Of a stretch of 64,000 nucleotides of DNA, positions 8,832-16,752 are shown piece by piece. A program made the position numbers and the translations under genes. The first letter of the stretch is position 1. Each line of letters starts with the position of its first letter. The notes under the pieces are model-generated. The model was not told where the DNA came from. It saw only the letters and a list, made by a program, of their open reading frames with translations, and did no database searches. The stretch is from Ovoidimarina sp963698645 (lineage in GTDB: Bacteria; Pseudomonadota; Alphaproteobacteria; Rhodobacterales; Rhodobacteraceae): positions 868,001 to 932,000 of the forward strand of contig CAVORP010000007.1 of NCBI GenBank assembly GCA_963698645.1, in the 5' to 3' direction.

Positions 8832-8856
8832 AGAATCATGAAATCGGTGATAGCCT

Positions 8857-10035
8857 TTGAAAAACAGTGACATACTGATCCGTGACCCAGAGGGTGGAAC
8901 GAACCAGTCTGGTCTTCGTGATCAGAATGCACGCGTCGTTTTGTCGTTTATTCGTTGGCATGGAGAGATGTCGAGCGCCGAGATCGCGCGCCGCTCCGGC
9001 CTATCGGCGCAGACCGTATCGAACATCATCAGGTCGCTTGAAGCGGACGGACTGCTGAAGCGCGGCGAGACGGTCAAAGGCAAGATCGGCAAACCTTCGG
9101 TTCCGATGGCGCTTAATCCAAACGGGATTCTTTCGCTGGGTCTGAATATCGGACGACGGTCCGCGGAGCTTGTCCTGATCGACTTCAACGGCGCACGGAT
9201 CGACGCGCGAACGACCTCCTATGCCTATCCGGATATCAAGGATGTCTTCTCGTTTCTGGAGGACGGTATCAGGGTTCTCTACGATAACCATCCCGAGGCC
9301 CGGCACCTCGTTACGGGATTGGGAGTCGCCCGACCCTACGAGCTTTGGAACTGGCTGGAATTCGCAAAGGCGCCGGCCGCGGCCATGCAAGAGTGGCAGG
9401 ACCCCTGTCTGGCGAGACGGCTAACGGATGTCACGGGGCTTGAGGTGTTTCTTGAGAACGATGCGACCTCGGCATGTGTGGCGGAACATCTTCTTGGACG
9501 GGGTAACGAATTCCACGACTTTGCATATATCTTCGTCGGCGCATTCGTCGGTGGGGGGCTTGTCCTTAACAGTAAGGTCTTCACTGGGGTAACTGGCAAC
9601 GCAGGTGCGCTTGGCTCGCTACTGGTTCCCGACAGATCCGGAGGGATGACGCAGCTTCTTAACGTCGCGTCGCTGCATGTTCTTGAACGTGCTCTGAGCG
9701 AAGCGGGTATCGACCCACAATGCCTTCGCCGAAACCCCGATGATTGGTCCAGATTCGAGCAACAGGTTGCTATTTGGATCGAGACGACAGGAGCCTATCT
9801 GGCCATTGCGGCTGCATCGATTGCATCGGTGGTCGAGGTCGAAGCAATTCTGATCGAAGGTGCAATGCCTGAGCAGGTGCGACACAGATTGACCGAGAGC
9901 GTCCGCGGGCATCTTTCCGATCTGGATCTTACCGGGATCGTGAAGCCTCGGATCGAGGAGGCATCGGTCGGGAAAGGGGCGCGCTCCATCGGCGCGGCGC
10001 TTCTTCCGATCCATTCCCGCTATTTTCTTGCCTGA
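8857..10035 (+). CDS. ROK-family transcriptional regulator (FrcR/XylR-like)
   Basis: A 392-residue sugar-responsive repressor: an N-terminal winged helix-turn-helix (about 20-75, MSSAEIARRSGLSAQTVSNIIRS, broken here for length by its recognition helix SAQTVSNII) joined to a ROK sugar-kinase-like domain (about 90-390). The kinase part has the NDATSACVAEHLLG segment but lacks the zinc-binding CXCGXXGC motif and a DxGGT phosphate loop, as in regulatory ROK proteins without kinase activity. No in-frame ATG precedes the HTH, so the start is taken as TTG at 8857 with a GGTGA-like site upstream. It diverges from frcBCA and probably senses the imported sugar or its phosphate. Confidence 0.85.
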   Translation: MKNSDILIRDPEGGTNQSGLRDQNARVVLSFIRWHGEMSSAEIARRSGLSAQTVSNIIRSLEADGLLKRGETVKGKIGKPSVPMALNPNGILSLGLNIGRRSAELVLIDFNGARIDARTTSYAYPDIKDVFSFLEDGIRVLYDNHPEARHLVTGLGVARPYELWNWLEFAKAPAAAMQEWQDPCLARRLTDVTGLEVFLENDATSACVAEHLLGRGNEFHDFAYIFVGAFVGGGLVLNSKVFTGVTGNAGALGSLLVPDRSGGMTQLLNVASLHVLERALSEAGIDPQCLRRNPDDWSRFEQQVAIWIETTGAYLAIAAASIASVVEVEAILIEGAMPEQVRHRLTESVRGHLSDLDLTGIVKPRIEEASVGKGARSIGAALLPIHSRYFLA

Positions 10036-10050
10036 GAGAAGGTGTGTTCG

Positions 10051-10452
10051 TCAGATCGGTGTGATGAGACCGCCCCTGCGGATCGAGATCGTCTGACCCG
10101 ATTGAAGGGGCGGGTCCATCAGGACGAGCACCGGGATAGTCGGCCAGCCCATCTCCTCGGCAACAAGGACGCCGATGGGAAGGATCGCATCGCGCATTCC
10201 GAGGATCAATGCTCGGGGTGCGCGCCTTTTGTAGATCAGTTCGAGAATGATCGCCGACGAACTACCCGAGCCGATCAATTGCGGCAGAACGACAATCCTG
10301 TCAGCGATGGGCTGGCCCCTTTGAGGGTGTCCGTTGAGCGTCACGACGGAGGTTTCGGGGTCGACCCCGCCCCAGAAGCTTATCGGGGCACCGAAACGCA
10401 GGACATCGCCCTGTGCTTCGCCCGCGATCAAAACATCAGCTTGCCAGGTCAA
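10051..10452 (-). CDS. Aconitase X small (swivel) subunit, DUF126
   Basis: Small subunit of a two-component aconitase X. It has the swivelling beta-barrel signature: ADVLIAGEAQGDVLRF near the start, SFWGGVDPETSVV, HPQRGQPIADRIVVLP and GSGSSSAIILE, then IGVLVAEEMGWPTIPV. The TTG at 10452 overlaps the large-subunit stop (TTGA) and gives 133 residues, the usual size, with an upstream AGGGGG site; an ATG at 10506 would add 18 untypical residues. Bacterial type-II enzymes of this family are known as cis-3-hydroxy-L-proline dehydratases. Last gene of the dpp operon. Confidence 0.8.
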   Translation of the reverse strand: MTWQADVLIAGEAQGDVLRFGAPISFWGGVDPETSVVTLNGHPQRGQPIADRIVVLPQLIGSGSSSAIILELIYKRRAPRALILGMRDAILPIGVLVAEEMGWPTIPVLVLMDPPLQSGQTISIRRGGLITPI

Positions 10453-11702
10453 CTCCAGGCCCCCTGATCCCGGGAGACCTTGCCGGCCTGCGCGCTTGCC
10501 ACGCATTCCGACAGAGTTCCGAACACCGGAAGATGGCCGGTATTGCCGTTCGCGTAATGGGCGAATTTCGCAGAGTTGGTCATCATGATCCCCTGCTTGG
10601 CAGGCAAGATCGGGGTGACCACGACGCAGGTATCGACCACGAGTATGACCCCAAGGCGTTCGAGTTCACGGTCGGCACCATCGGTTTGAAGGCGGTTCAA
10701 GGTATGGCGTCCGAGGCAGATATAGACCGGAACCCTAAAGGCCGTTCCACCGGCCAATCTGAGGACCGTTCTGCACTCGGCCTCGGAAAAATGCGGGCTT
10801 CCCAATGCGACGCTGTCGATCGGACCGGCCTTGGCGAGGCTGAGATCGTCGCGTGCTGTGATGACCATGTCGGTGGTCACCCGGATGACGTCCTCGGGAG
10901 CGGTGTCGCCAAAAGCGGCCTCGAGGGTCGGTGCTTCCGGCGTCACGCCGATGATGTGGATCAGGGCGACGGCCCCGGTCGATGCAGCGCCCGCGCAAAG
11001 TGCCTTGAGTTGGTCTTCGGTGGCCTCTTTGGGCAGTCCGGCGACCGCCGCCACGGTCTCTCCCGCAAGTTTGCCTATCATTGCGCCGAGGACAGGAAAG
11101 ATCGCGTCCTGTCGGAGGAGCCCGGGAGGCAGCGATGTGACGTCTAACAGCAATCGGGCATAGCGGTTTTCGGGTAGGTGCAGGCCGTAAAAGGGCGCCC
11201 GGGCGGAAATCGCACAGGCGATGTCCAGAAAGTCGCCATAGCGGTTCGTGCGGGCTCCGAGAACCGTGTTGGCGAAAGCGACAGCGTTGGACTCTCCCCA
11301 AGCCACCTGTCGTCCCCGCAGCGGACGTGCACCCGCCTGATAGGGCGCGCAGGTCCAGCTTGGGGCGCAGCCCATCCGCTCATGAGCGACCATAAGCCGG
11401 TATGCCATCTTGCGTTGCTCCGGGGGAAGCAGGCACTGGTCCGGTTTCAGGAGGTTGAGCGCGCCGACATTCGTGGTTGTCGGCACTCTCACGCGTGCGC
11501 CTTCATCCGCCAGTTTCTCGCAGAACAGGACGCCGGAATCGCCGTGATAGAGGCATCCATCGATATGGCTTGAATGGATTTCGACCAGACTGTCGGCACC
11601 CAGCATACGCGCCGCTTTGGTCACGATACGCAGGGCGGTTCGTTCGCCGGGCGTTCCGACGTCCCCGGAGAGAATCCCGTGTTCGGTTTCCGTCAGTTGC
11701 AT
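10449..11702 (-). CDS. Aconitase X catalytic subunit (predicted cis-3-hydroxy-L-proline dehydratase)
   Basis: A 417-residue DUF521/AcnX large subunit. Visible landmarks are the MQLTETEHGILSGD start, a SSHIDGCLYHGDSG segment, the cysteine-bearing ERMGCAPSWTCAPYQ, WGESNAVAFANTVLGARTNRYGD, and late cysteines in YICLGR and VVDTCVVV that may help hold the iron-sulfur cluster. Characterised bacterial heterodimeric members dehydrate cis-3-hydroxy-L-proline to delta-1-pyrroline-2-carboxylate. It starts 24 bp after dppF and overlaps the small subunit, so it belongs to the peptide-transport operon; with the Xaa-Pro-type peptidase upstream this points to hydroxyproline use. Mevalonate-5-phosphate dehydratase is the archaeal alternative and is unlikely here. 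Confidence 0.8.
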   Translation of the reverse strand: MQLTETEHGILSGDVGTPGERTALRIVTKAARMLGADSLVEIHSSHIDGCLYHGDSGVLFCEKLADEGARVRVPTTTNVGALNLLKPDQCLLPPEQRKMAYRLMVAHERMGCAPSWTCAPYQAGARPLRGRQVAWGESNAVAFANTVLGARTNRYGDFLDIACAISARAPFYGLHLPENRYARLLLDVTSLPPGLLRQDAIFPVLGAMIGKLAGETVAAVAGLPKEATEDQLKALCAGAASTGAVALIHIIGVTPEAPTLEAAFGDTAPEDVIRVTTDMVITARDDLSLAKAGPIDSVALGSPHFSEAECRTVLRLAGGTAFRVPVYICLGRHTLNRLQTDGADRELERLGVILVVDTCVVVTPILPAKQGIMMTNSAKFAHYANGNTGHLPVFGTLSECVASAQAGKVSRDQGAWS

Positions 11703-11726
11703 GACCTCGAAGCGATCTGTCAGAGT

Positions 11727-12683
11727 TCAGGCTTCGGGAAAGAAGCAAGCCACGCCATGGGGCGTACCTTCAAGCTCCGGTCGTTCCTTTCGGCATTGGT
11801 CCTTTGCTTTCCAGCATCGGGGTGCAAAGGCGCAACCATCCGGAATCGCAAGGGGGGAAGGCAATTCGCCGGCAAGCTTGATGCGCTCCTTGGGTGCTGA
11901 CGGATCTGCCTTGGGCGTCGCGGACAGAAGCGCCTTGGTGTAGGGATGCCGGGGGCGTTCGAACAGAGCCTCTTTCGGCCCCTTCTCGACGGCGCGGCCG
12001 AGATACATGACGATCACCTCGTCTGCGACGTGGCGGACGACGCTGAGATCGTGGCTTATGAACAGATACGCCAGTTGCAGCCGTTCCTGAAGGTCGACGA
12101 GAAGGTTGAGGATCGAACTCTGGATCGACAGGTCGAGCGCCGAGACGGGCTCGTCGAGAACCAAGACCTTCGGGTCCAGCATCAGGGCCCGTGCGATGGC
12201 GATCCGCTGGCGTTGGCCGCCCGAGAACATGTGCGGATAGCGGTCATAGTGTTCGGGACGCAGGCCCACGAGGCCGAGCATTTCGCGTGCCTTTTCATCC
12301 TGCGCCTGCGCTGACATCTCGGGGCGATTGACGATGAGCGGCTCTTTCAGGATCGCGCTGATCCGCTGGCGTGGATTTAGTGAGCCGTAGGGATCCTGAA
12401 ACACGATCTGAACCGAGGCGCGCAGCGAGGCCCATGCATCGGGGAGTACCGGCTTGCCGTCGAGGGTGAGCGTGCCCGAGGTCGGCTCTTCGATCATCGT
12501 GACCATGCGGGCGAGCGTCGACTTGCCGCATCCGCTTTCCCCCACGACCGCGAGTGTCTTGCCCGGAAAGAGTTCGAACCCCACGCGTTCGACGGCACGC
12601 AGGACCTTGGGCTGACGCATGAAACCTCCACCCACGGAATAGTGGCGCTGAAGGTCGGTTGCGGTCATTACCGGCACGGTCAT
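11727..12683 (-). CDS. dppF: Dipeptide/oligopeptide ABC transporter ATP-binding protein (DppF-like)
   Basis: A 318-residue ATPase with Walker A GESGCGKST, signature FSGGQRQRIAIARAL, Walker B VLVLDEPVSALD and the C-terminal oligopeptide domain with cysteines (DGCAFAPRCWKAKDQC) typical of DppD/DppF/OppD/OppF. The start is the ATG at 12683, which overlaps the dppD stop by 4 bp (ATGA); the open frame upstream is the other frame of dppD. It pairs with DppD to drive the DppBC channel. Confidence 0.9.
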   Translation of the reverse strand: MTVPVMTATDLQRHYSVGGGFMRQPKVLRAVERVGFELFPGKTLAVVGESGCGKSTLARMVTMIEEPTSGTLTLDGKPVLPDAWASLRASVQIVFQDPYGSLNPRQRISAILKEPLIVNRPEMSAQAQDEKAREMLGLVGLRPEHYDRYPHMFSGGQRQRIAIARALMLDPKVLVLDEPVSALDLSIQSSILNLLVDLQERLQLAYLFISHDLSVVRHVADEVIVMYLGRAVEKGPKEALFERPRHPYTKALLSATPKADPSAPKERIKLAGELPSPLAIPDGCAFAPRCWKAKDQCRKERPELEGTPHGVACFFPEA

Positions 12684-13657
12684 GATGCGATCCTCTCGCC
12701 CGTATTGAGCGGGTAATAACAGCGCGCGCGTCCCAGCTCTTCTCCTAACGGCGGGGGGGACTGGCTTTTGCATTTAGCGTCTGCAAACCGGCAGCGGGGC
12801 GAAAACAGGCAACCTTTCGGACGGTCAAACTGACCCGGCACGACGCCCGGGATCGTTGGCAGTCGCTTGTCAGTGGCGCGTTCAGGCAATGCATCGAGAA
12901 GTGCCGCAGTATAGGGATGGTGCGGCGTTTCGAAGAGGGGCACGACGGGCTGTTCCTCGATCTTCTGGCCGGCGTATTGGACGCTGACGCGCTCGGCCGT
13001 TTCGGCGACGACCCCCATGTCATGAGTGATCAAGACGAGGCCCATCCCTGTCTCGTCACGGAGTGAGGCCAGAAGATCCAAGATTTGAGCCTGAATAGTG
13101 ACGTCCAAAGCGGTCGTCGGCTCGTCCGCGATCAGTAGTTTGGGTTTGCAGGCAATCGCCATCGCGATCATCACTCGCTGGTTCATCCCGCCCGACATCT
13201 GGTGCGGGAAGGCGGTCAGGCGTTTTTCGGGATCGGGTATTCCAACCTGCTCGAACAGTTCGACTGCACGGGCATGACGTGCCTGGCGGTCCAGCCCCAG
13301 GTGGACGCGCAGCGCTTCCTTTATCTGCCAGCCCACTTGGAAGCAGGGGTTCAGGGAGGACATCGGTTCCTGAAAGATCATCGCGATTTCGCGCCCGACG
13401 ATGCTGCGCCGGGATCGCGCGTCCATCTTTAAGAGATCCTTGCCATCGAAGCTCATCTCGTCTGCGGTCACCGTTGCTGTCCACGGAAGAAGCCCCATCA
13501 GCGCCAGCATCGACACCGATTTACCCGAACCGCTTTCGCCCACGATGGCTAGGATTTCGCCCTTGTCCACGTCCTGATCCACCGAGTCCACGGCGCGGAA
13601 AGGTTTGGACGCGGTGGCGAATTCGACAGTCAGATTGCGGATGCGAAGAAGGGACAT
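12680..13657 (-). CDS. dppD: Dipeptide/oligopeptide ABC transporter ATP-binding protein (DppD-like)
   Basis: A 325-residue ATPase: Walker A GESGSGKS near residue 40, Q-loop FQEPMSSLNP, signature MSGGMNQRVMIAMAI, Walker B LLIADEPTTALD and H-loop ITHDMGVV. The C-terminal extension has the KGCLFSPRCRFADAKC cysteine motif of peptide transporters. It is separated from dppC by 4 bp and overlaps dppF by 4 bp, so translation is coupled. Confidence 0.9.
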   Translation of the reverse strand: MSLLRIRNLTVEFATASKPFRAVDSVDQDVDKGEILAIVGESGSGKSVSMLALMGLLPWTATVTADEMSFDGKDLLKMDARSRRSIVGREIAMIFQEPMSSLNPCFQVGWQIKEALRVHLGLDRQARHARAVELFEQVGIPDPEKRLTAFPHQMSGGMNQRVMIAMAIACKPKLLIADEPTTALDVTIQAQILDLLASLRDETGMGLVLITHDMGVVAETAERVSVQYAGQKIEEQPVVPLFETPHHPYTAALLDALPERATDKRLPTIPGVVPGQFDRPKGCLFSPRCRFADAKCKSQSPPPLGEELGRARCYYPLNTGERIAS

Positions 13658-13661
13658 CGGG

Positions 13662-14573
13662 CTAGCTCCGCTTCAGCTTCGGGTCAAGCGCGTCGCGCAG
13701 CCCGTCGCCCATTAGGTTGATCGCCAGCACCGTGATCAGAATCGCGAGCCCCGGGAAGGTCACGACCCACCATGCGCGCAGGATGAATTCACGGGCCTCG
13801 GCCAGCATCGTACCCCATTCCGGGGTTGGGGGCTGCGCGCCCATCCCAAGAAAGCCCAGCGCCGCTGCGTCGAGTATCGCGGTGGAAAAGGACAAAGCAG
13901 CCTGCACGATGATCGGGGCCAGACAGTTCGGCAAGACGGTCACGAACATCAGGCGCAGCCTGCTTGCCCCCACAACACGTGCCGCGGTGACATAATCCTT
14001 CTGCAGCTCCGATAACACGCTGGCCCGGGTCAGGCGGACGTAATGGGGCTGCAGCACGATAGCGATGGCGATCATCGCGTTTGTCAGGGAAGGACCCAGA
14101 ATGGCGACCAGAACAAGCGCCAGAAGGAGCGACGGGAAGGCAAGGATGATATCCATGATCCGCATGATGATCGTGTCGATCCATCGGGGGGCGAAGCCAG
14201 AGATCAATCCGACGATGATCCCGCCCGAGGCGGCAATCGAGACGACGACAATGCCGACAAAGAAGGAATAGCGCGCGCCTTCGATCAGGCGCGAGAGCAT
14301 GTCTCGCCCCAAGGGATCTGTTCCAAGCGGGTAGGTCCAGCTTCCGCCTTCTTGCCAGAACGGTGGCCGAAGGAATGCATCGCGGTACTGGGTCGTCGCG
14401 TCGTGCGGCGCGATCCATTGGCCGAACAGCGCCAGGAATGCGAAGACCACGAAGATCCAGAGCCCGATTACTGCACCCCTGTTTTCGCGGAAATAGAACC
14501 AGAATTCGCGCAGGCGCCCTGGACGCTCATGGGTCTCGGCGGGCTCTTGTTGTGTGGACACTGTATCAGTCAT
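13662..14573 (-). CDS. dppC: Dipeptide ABC transporter permease (DppC-like)
   Basis: A 303-residue inner-membrane permease with an N-terminal cytoplasmic segment, a first helix around residues 32-52, the OppC-type periplasmic loop (PLGTDPLGRDMLSRLIEGAR) and the binding-protein-dependent transport domain with the cytoplasmic EAA-loop region (VTAARVVGASRLRLMF). It heterodimerises with DppB. The start ATG overlaps the dppB stop by one base. Confidence 0.9.
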   Translation of the reverse strand: MTDTVSTQQEPAETHERPGRLREFWFYFRENRGAVIGLWIFVVFAFLALFGQWIAPHDATTQYRDAFLRPPFWQEGGSWTYPLGTDPLGRDMLSRLIEGARYSFFVGIVVVSIAASGGIIVGLISGFAPRWIDTIIMRIMDIILAFPSLLLALVLVAILGPSLTNAMIAIAIVLQPHYVRLTRASVLSELQKDYVTAARVVGASRLRLMFVTVLPNCLAPIIVQAALSFSTAILDAAALGFLGMGAQPPTPEWGTMLAEAREFILRAWWVVTFPGLAILITVLAINLMGDGLRDALDPKLKRS

Positions 14574-15580
14574 CAGCGCGACCTGATCTTTGGGTTGATG
14601 ACACTGTAGAGCATATCGACGGTGAGGTTCACGATCATGACCATCACGGCGATGAGAAGAAGGCCGCCCTGAACGACCGGGTAGTCACGGCGGAAGATGC
14701 TGTCGACCATCCATTTTCCGATTCCGGGCCAACTGAAGATCGTCTCGGTCAGAATGGCACCGGCGAGGAGCGTGCCGACAGAGAGGCCGATCACAGTTAT
14801 GACCGGGATCAGGGCGTTGCGCAGCGCATGGATGCCGTTGATGCGGCCGGGGGAAAGACCCTTGGCGCGTGCTGTTCGGATGTAGTCTTCGCCCAGAACC
14901 TCGAGCATCGCGGAGCGGGTCTGACGCGCGATGACCGCCAACGGGATCGTTCCAAGAACAATCGCGGGAAGAACCAGATGCCGGACGGCGGAGCCAAATG
15001 CGCCTGATTGGCCGGAGGCAAGACTGTCGATCAGCATGAACCCCGTTGCGTTGGGGAAGTAATAGATGAGGTCGATGCGTCCCGACACGGGCGTCCATTG
15101 CAGATTGCCTGAAAACACGATGATCAGGAGCAGAGCCCACCAGAAGATTGGCATCGAATAGCCGACAAGGGCCGTCGACATGAGCAGTCGGTCAAAGAGT
15201 TTGCCGCGATTGACCGCGGCGATCACGCCCGCTGGAAGGCCAAGTGCAACGGCAAGGATCATTGCGCAGATCGACAGTTCCAACGTTGCCGGGAACAGAG
15301 CAAAGAATTCGTCCCAGACGGGGCGTTTGGTGACGAAAGAATTGCCGAGATCTCCTTGGAGAACGCCGGTCAGGTATTCCCAGAACTGCACGTAGATCGG
15401 CCGGTCGAAGCCGAATTGCATCGCGAGTTCGTCATACCGTTCCTGTGTCAGGCCCCGCTCGCCCGCCATCACGATAATCGGGTCACCGGGAAGGACCCGG
15501 ATGAAGGAGAATGAAATCAGCGTCACGCCCAGAAAAGTGGGCACGAAGGTCAGAATTCGGCTCAGGATGTAATTCAGCAC
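14573..15580 (-). CDS. dppB: Dipeptide ABC transporter permease (DppB-like)
   Basis: A 335-residue permease beginning with the conserved amphipathic/TM start (NYILSRILTFVPTFLGVTL), FIRVLPGDPI, then the transport domain with the EAA-type loop (EDYIRTARAKGLSPGRI). It starts inside the last codons of the M24 peptidase gene (7-bp overlap), so the peptidase, permeases and ATPases are read as one message. Confidence 0.9.
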   Translation of the reverse strand: MLNYILSRILTFVPTFLGVTLISFSFIRVLPGDPIIVMAGERGLTQERYDELAMQFGFDRPIYVQFWEYLTGVLQGDLGNSFVTKRPVWDEFFALFPATLELSICAMILAVALGLPAGVIAAVNRGKLFDRLLMSTALVGYSMPIFWWALLLIIVFSGNLQWTPVSGRIDLIYYFPNATGFMLIDSLASGQSGAFGSAVRHLVLPAIVLGTIPLAVIARQTRSAMLEVLGEDYIRTARAKGLSPGRINGIHALRNALIPVITVIGLSVGTLLAGAILTETIFSWPGIGKWMVDSIFRRDYPVVQGGLLLIAVMVMIVNLTVDMLYSVINPKIRSR

Positions 15581-16698
15581 GCCAGCACCGTAAGCTCCTT
15601 CGGGAAATTTGTCAGGCTTTCACAGCCGTTTTCGGTAATCAAAACGTCATCTTCGATGCGGACACCGAAATTATCGATCTGGTAGAGGCCGGGTTCGTTC
15701 GTGAACACTGTGCCTGCGGGAAGCACCTGATGGTTGCCGCGCATTATGTAGGGGGCCTCGTGCACATCGCGGCCAAGGCCATGGCCGGTCTTTGTGCGGA
15801 TCCGGTCAGCATAGGGCGAAGCTTCGAGAACGCTGATTACGGCATCGTCGATCTCATGGGCCGTCACTCCGGCGCGGGTCACGTCGAAACCGGCCAGATT
15901 GGCGCGGAGTACAGTATCATAGACAGCCTGCGCCTCGTCCGTCGCATGATCCAGAAACACGGTGCGGGTGATATCAGCGGCAAAGCCATCCTTGCGCGCC
16001 CCAAAATCCAGAAGCAGCGCATCGCCGGCCTTTACCGGATAGTCCGCCCGAGCCTTGGCATGGGGCCTTGCAGAGCCGTCACCAGCCGCGACAATCGGGT
16101 GGAAAGACTGGTCTTCGGCGCCCTCCGCGAACAGGGCCTGTATCAAAGTCTGTTCGATTTCCTTCTCGGTCTGGCCAAGGCGGACGGTTTCCAGAACACG
16201 TGCCAGCGCGCGCTCCGAGATATCAATGGCTTTTCGAAGCGCCGCGATATCGTTCGGGGTCTTGATCATGCGCAGGCCGGAGATCGCCGCCTCGCCATCC
16301 ACGATCCTGAGATCGGGTTGAGCGGATTTCAGGGCATGGTGGACAAAGACCCGCATGACCTGACCTTCAACGGCAAGGGAGGAAATACCCAGATGCGCCA
16401 TCAATGCGTTGAATGCGTCCTGATACCCGTCCTGGTCGCGCCAGTCGAAGACCGCACCTTCGAAGCCGACAAGGTCCCAGCTTCGCAGCTCGAGATTGGG
16501 GACGAGAGCCGCCGTCGGGCCCCTTGCCGGAATGACCAGCAGGAACGGACGCTCATGGCTCATGAAGACATGTTCGACGGCACGCGTGAAATTCGGACCC
16601 GGCACCAGCGCGACGGCATCGACGCCCAGATCGGCGGCGGTTCGGGCATAGGCTTGCAGCCGGTGTGTAAGGGAATCTGTCACGCGGGAAAACGCCAT
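15574..16698 (-). CDS. M24-family metallopeptidase (Xaa-Pro peptidase/prolidase-like)
   Basis: A creatinase/aminopeptidase P-like enzyme: an N-terminal creatinase_N domain (about 1-135) and a pita-bread catalytic domain. The five metal ligands are visible: Asp in LLDFGARKDG, Asp in ADITRT, His in GHGLGRDVHEAPY, Glu in TNEPGLY and Glu in VRIEDDV. Such enzymes release the residue before proline. It sits between dppA and dppBCDF, so it likely cleaves imported X-Pro or X-hydroxyproline peptides. The start is uncertain: ATG 16722 lies in the loop of a hairpin, so ATG 16698 (MAFSRVTD) is preferred. Creatinase or ectoine hydrolase are less likely. Confidence 0.8.
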   Translation of the reverse strand: MAFSRVTDSLTHRLQAYARTAADLGVDAVALVPGPNFTRAVEHVFMSHERPFLLVIPARGPTAALVPNLELRSWDLVGFEGAVFDWRDQDGYQDAFNALMAHLGISSLAVEGQVMRVFVHHALKSAQPDLRIVDGEAAISGLRMIKTPNDIAALRKAIDISERALARVLETVRLGQTEKEIEQTLIQALFAEGAEDQSFHPIVAAGDGSARPHAKARADYPVKAGDALLLDFGARKDGFAADITRTVFLDHATDEAQAVYDTVLRANLAGFDVTRAGVTAHEIDDAVISVLEASPYADRIRTKTGHGLGRDVHEAPYIMRGNHQVLPAGTVFTNEPGLYQIDNFGVRIEDDVLITENGCESLTNFPKELTVLAC

Positions 16699-16711
16699 CC
16701 AGAGTGGGTAG

Positions 16712-16734
16712 GGGCGGCACATGCAGCGCCGCCC
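16712..16734. promoter_or_regulatory. Stem-loop downstream of dppA
   Basis: Inverted repeat GGGCGGC / GCCGCCC with a 9-base loop, 18 bp past the dppA stop and before the M24 gene. There is no T-run. Like the frcB palindrome it probably protects the binding-protein mRNA and reduces readthrough into the rest of the operon. Confidence 0.5.
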
Positions 16735-16752
16735 TTAATTGTAAATTGCCGA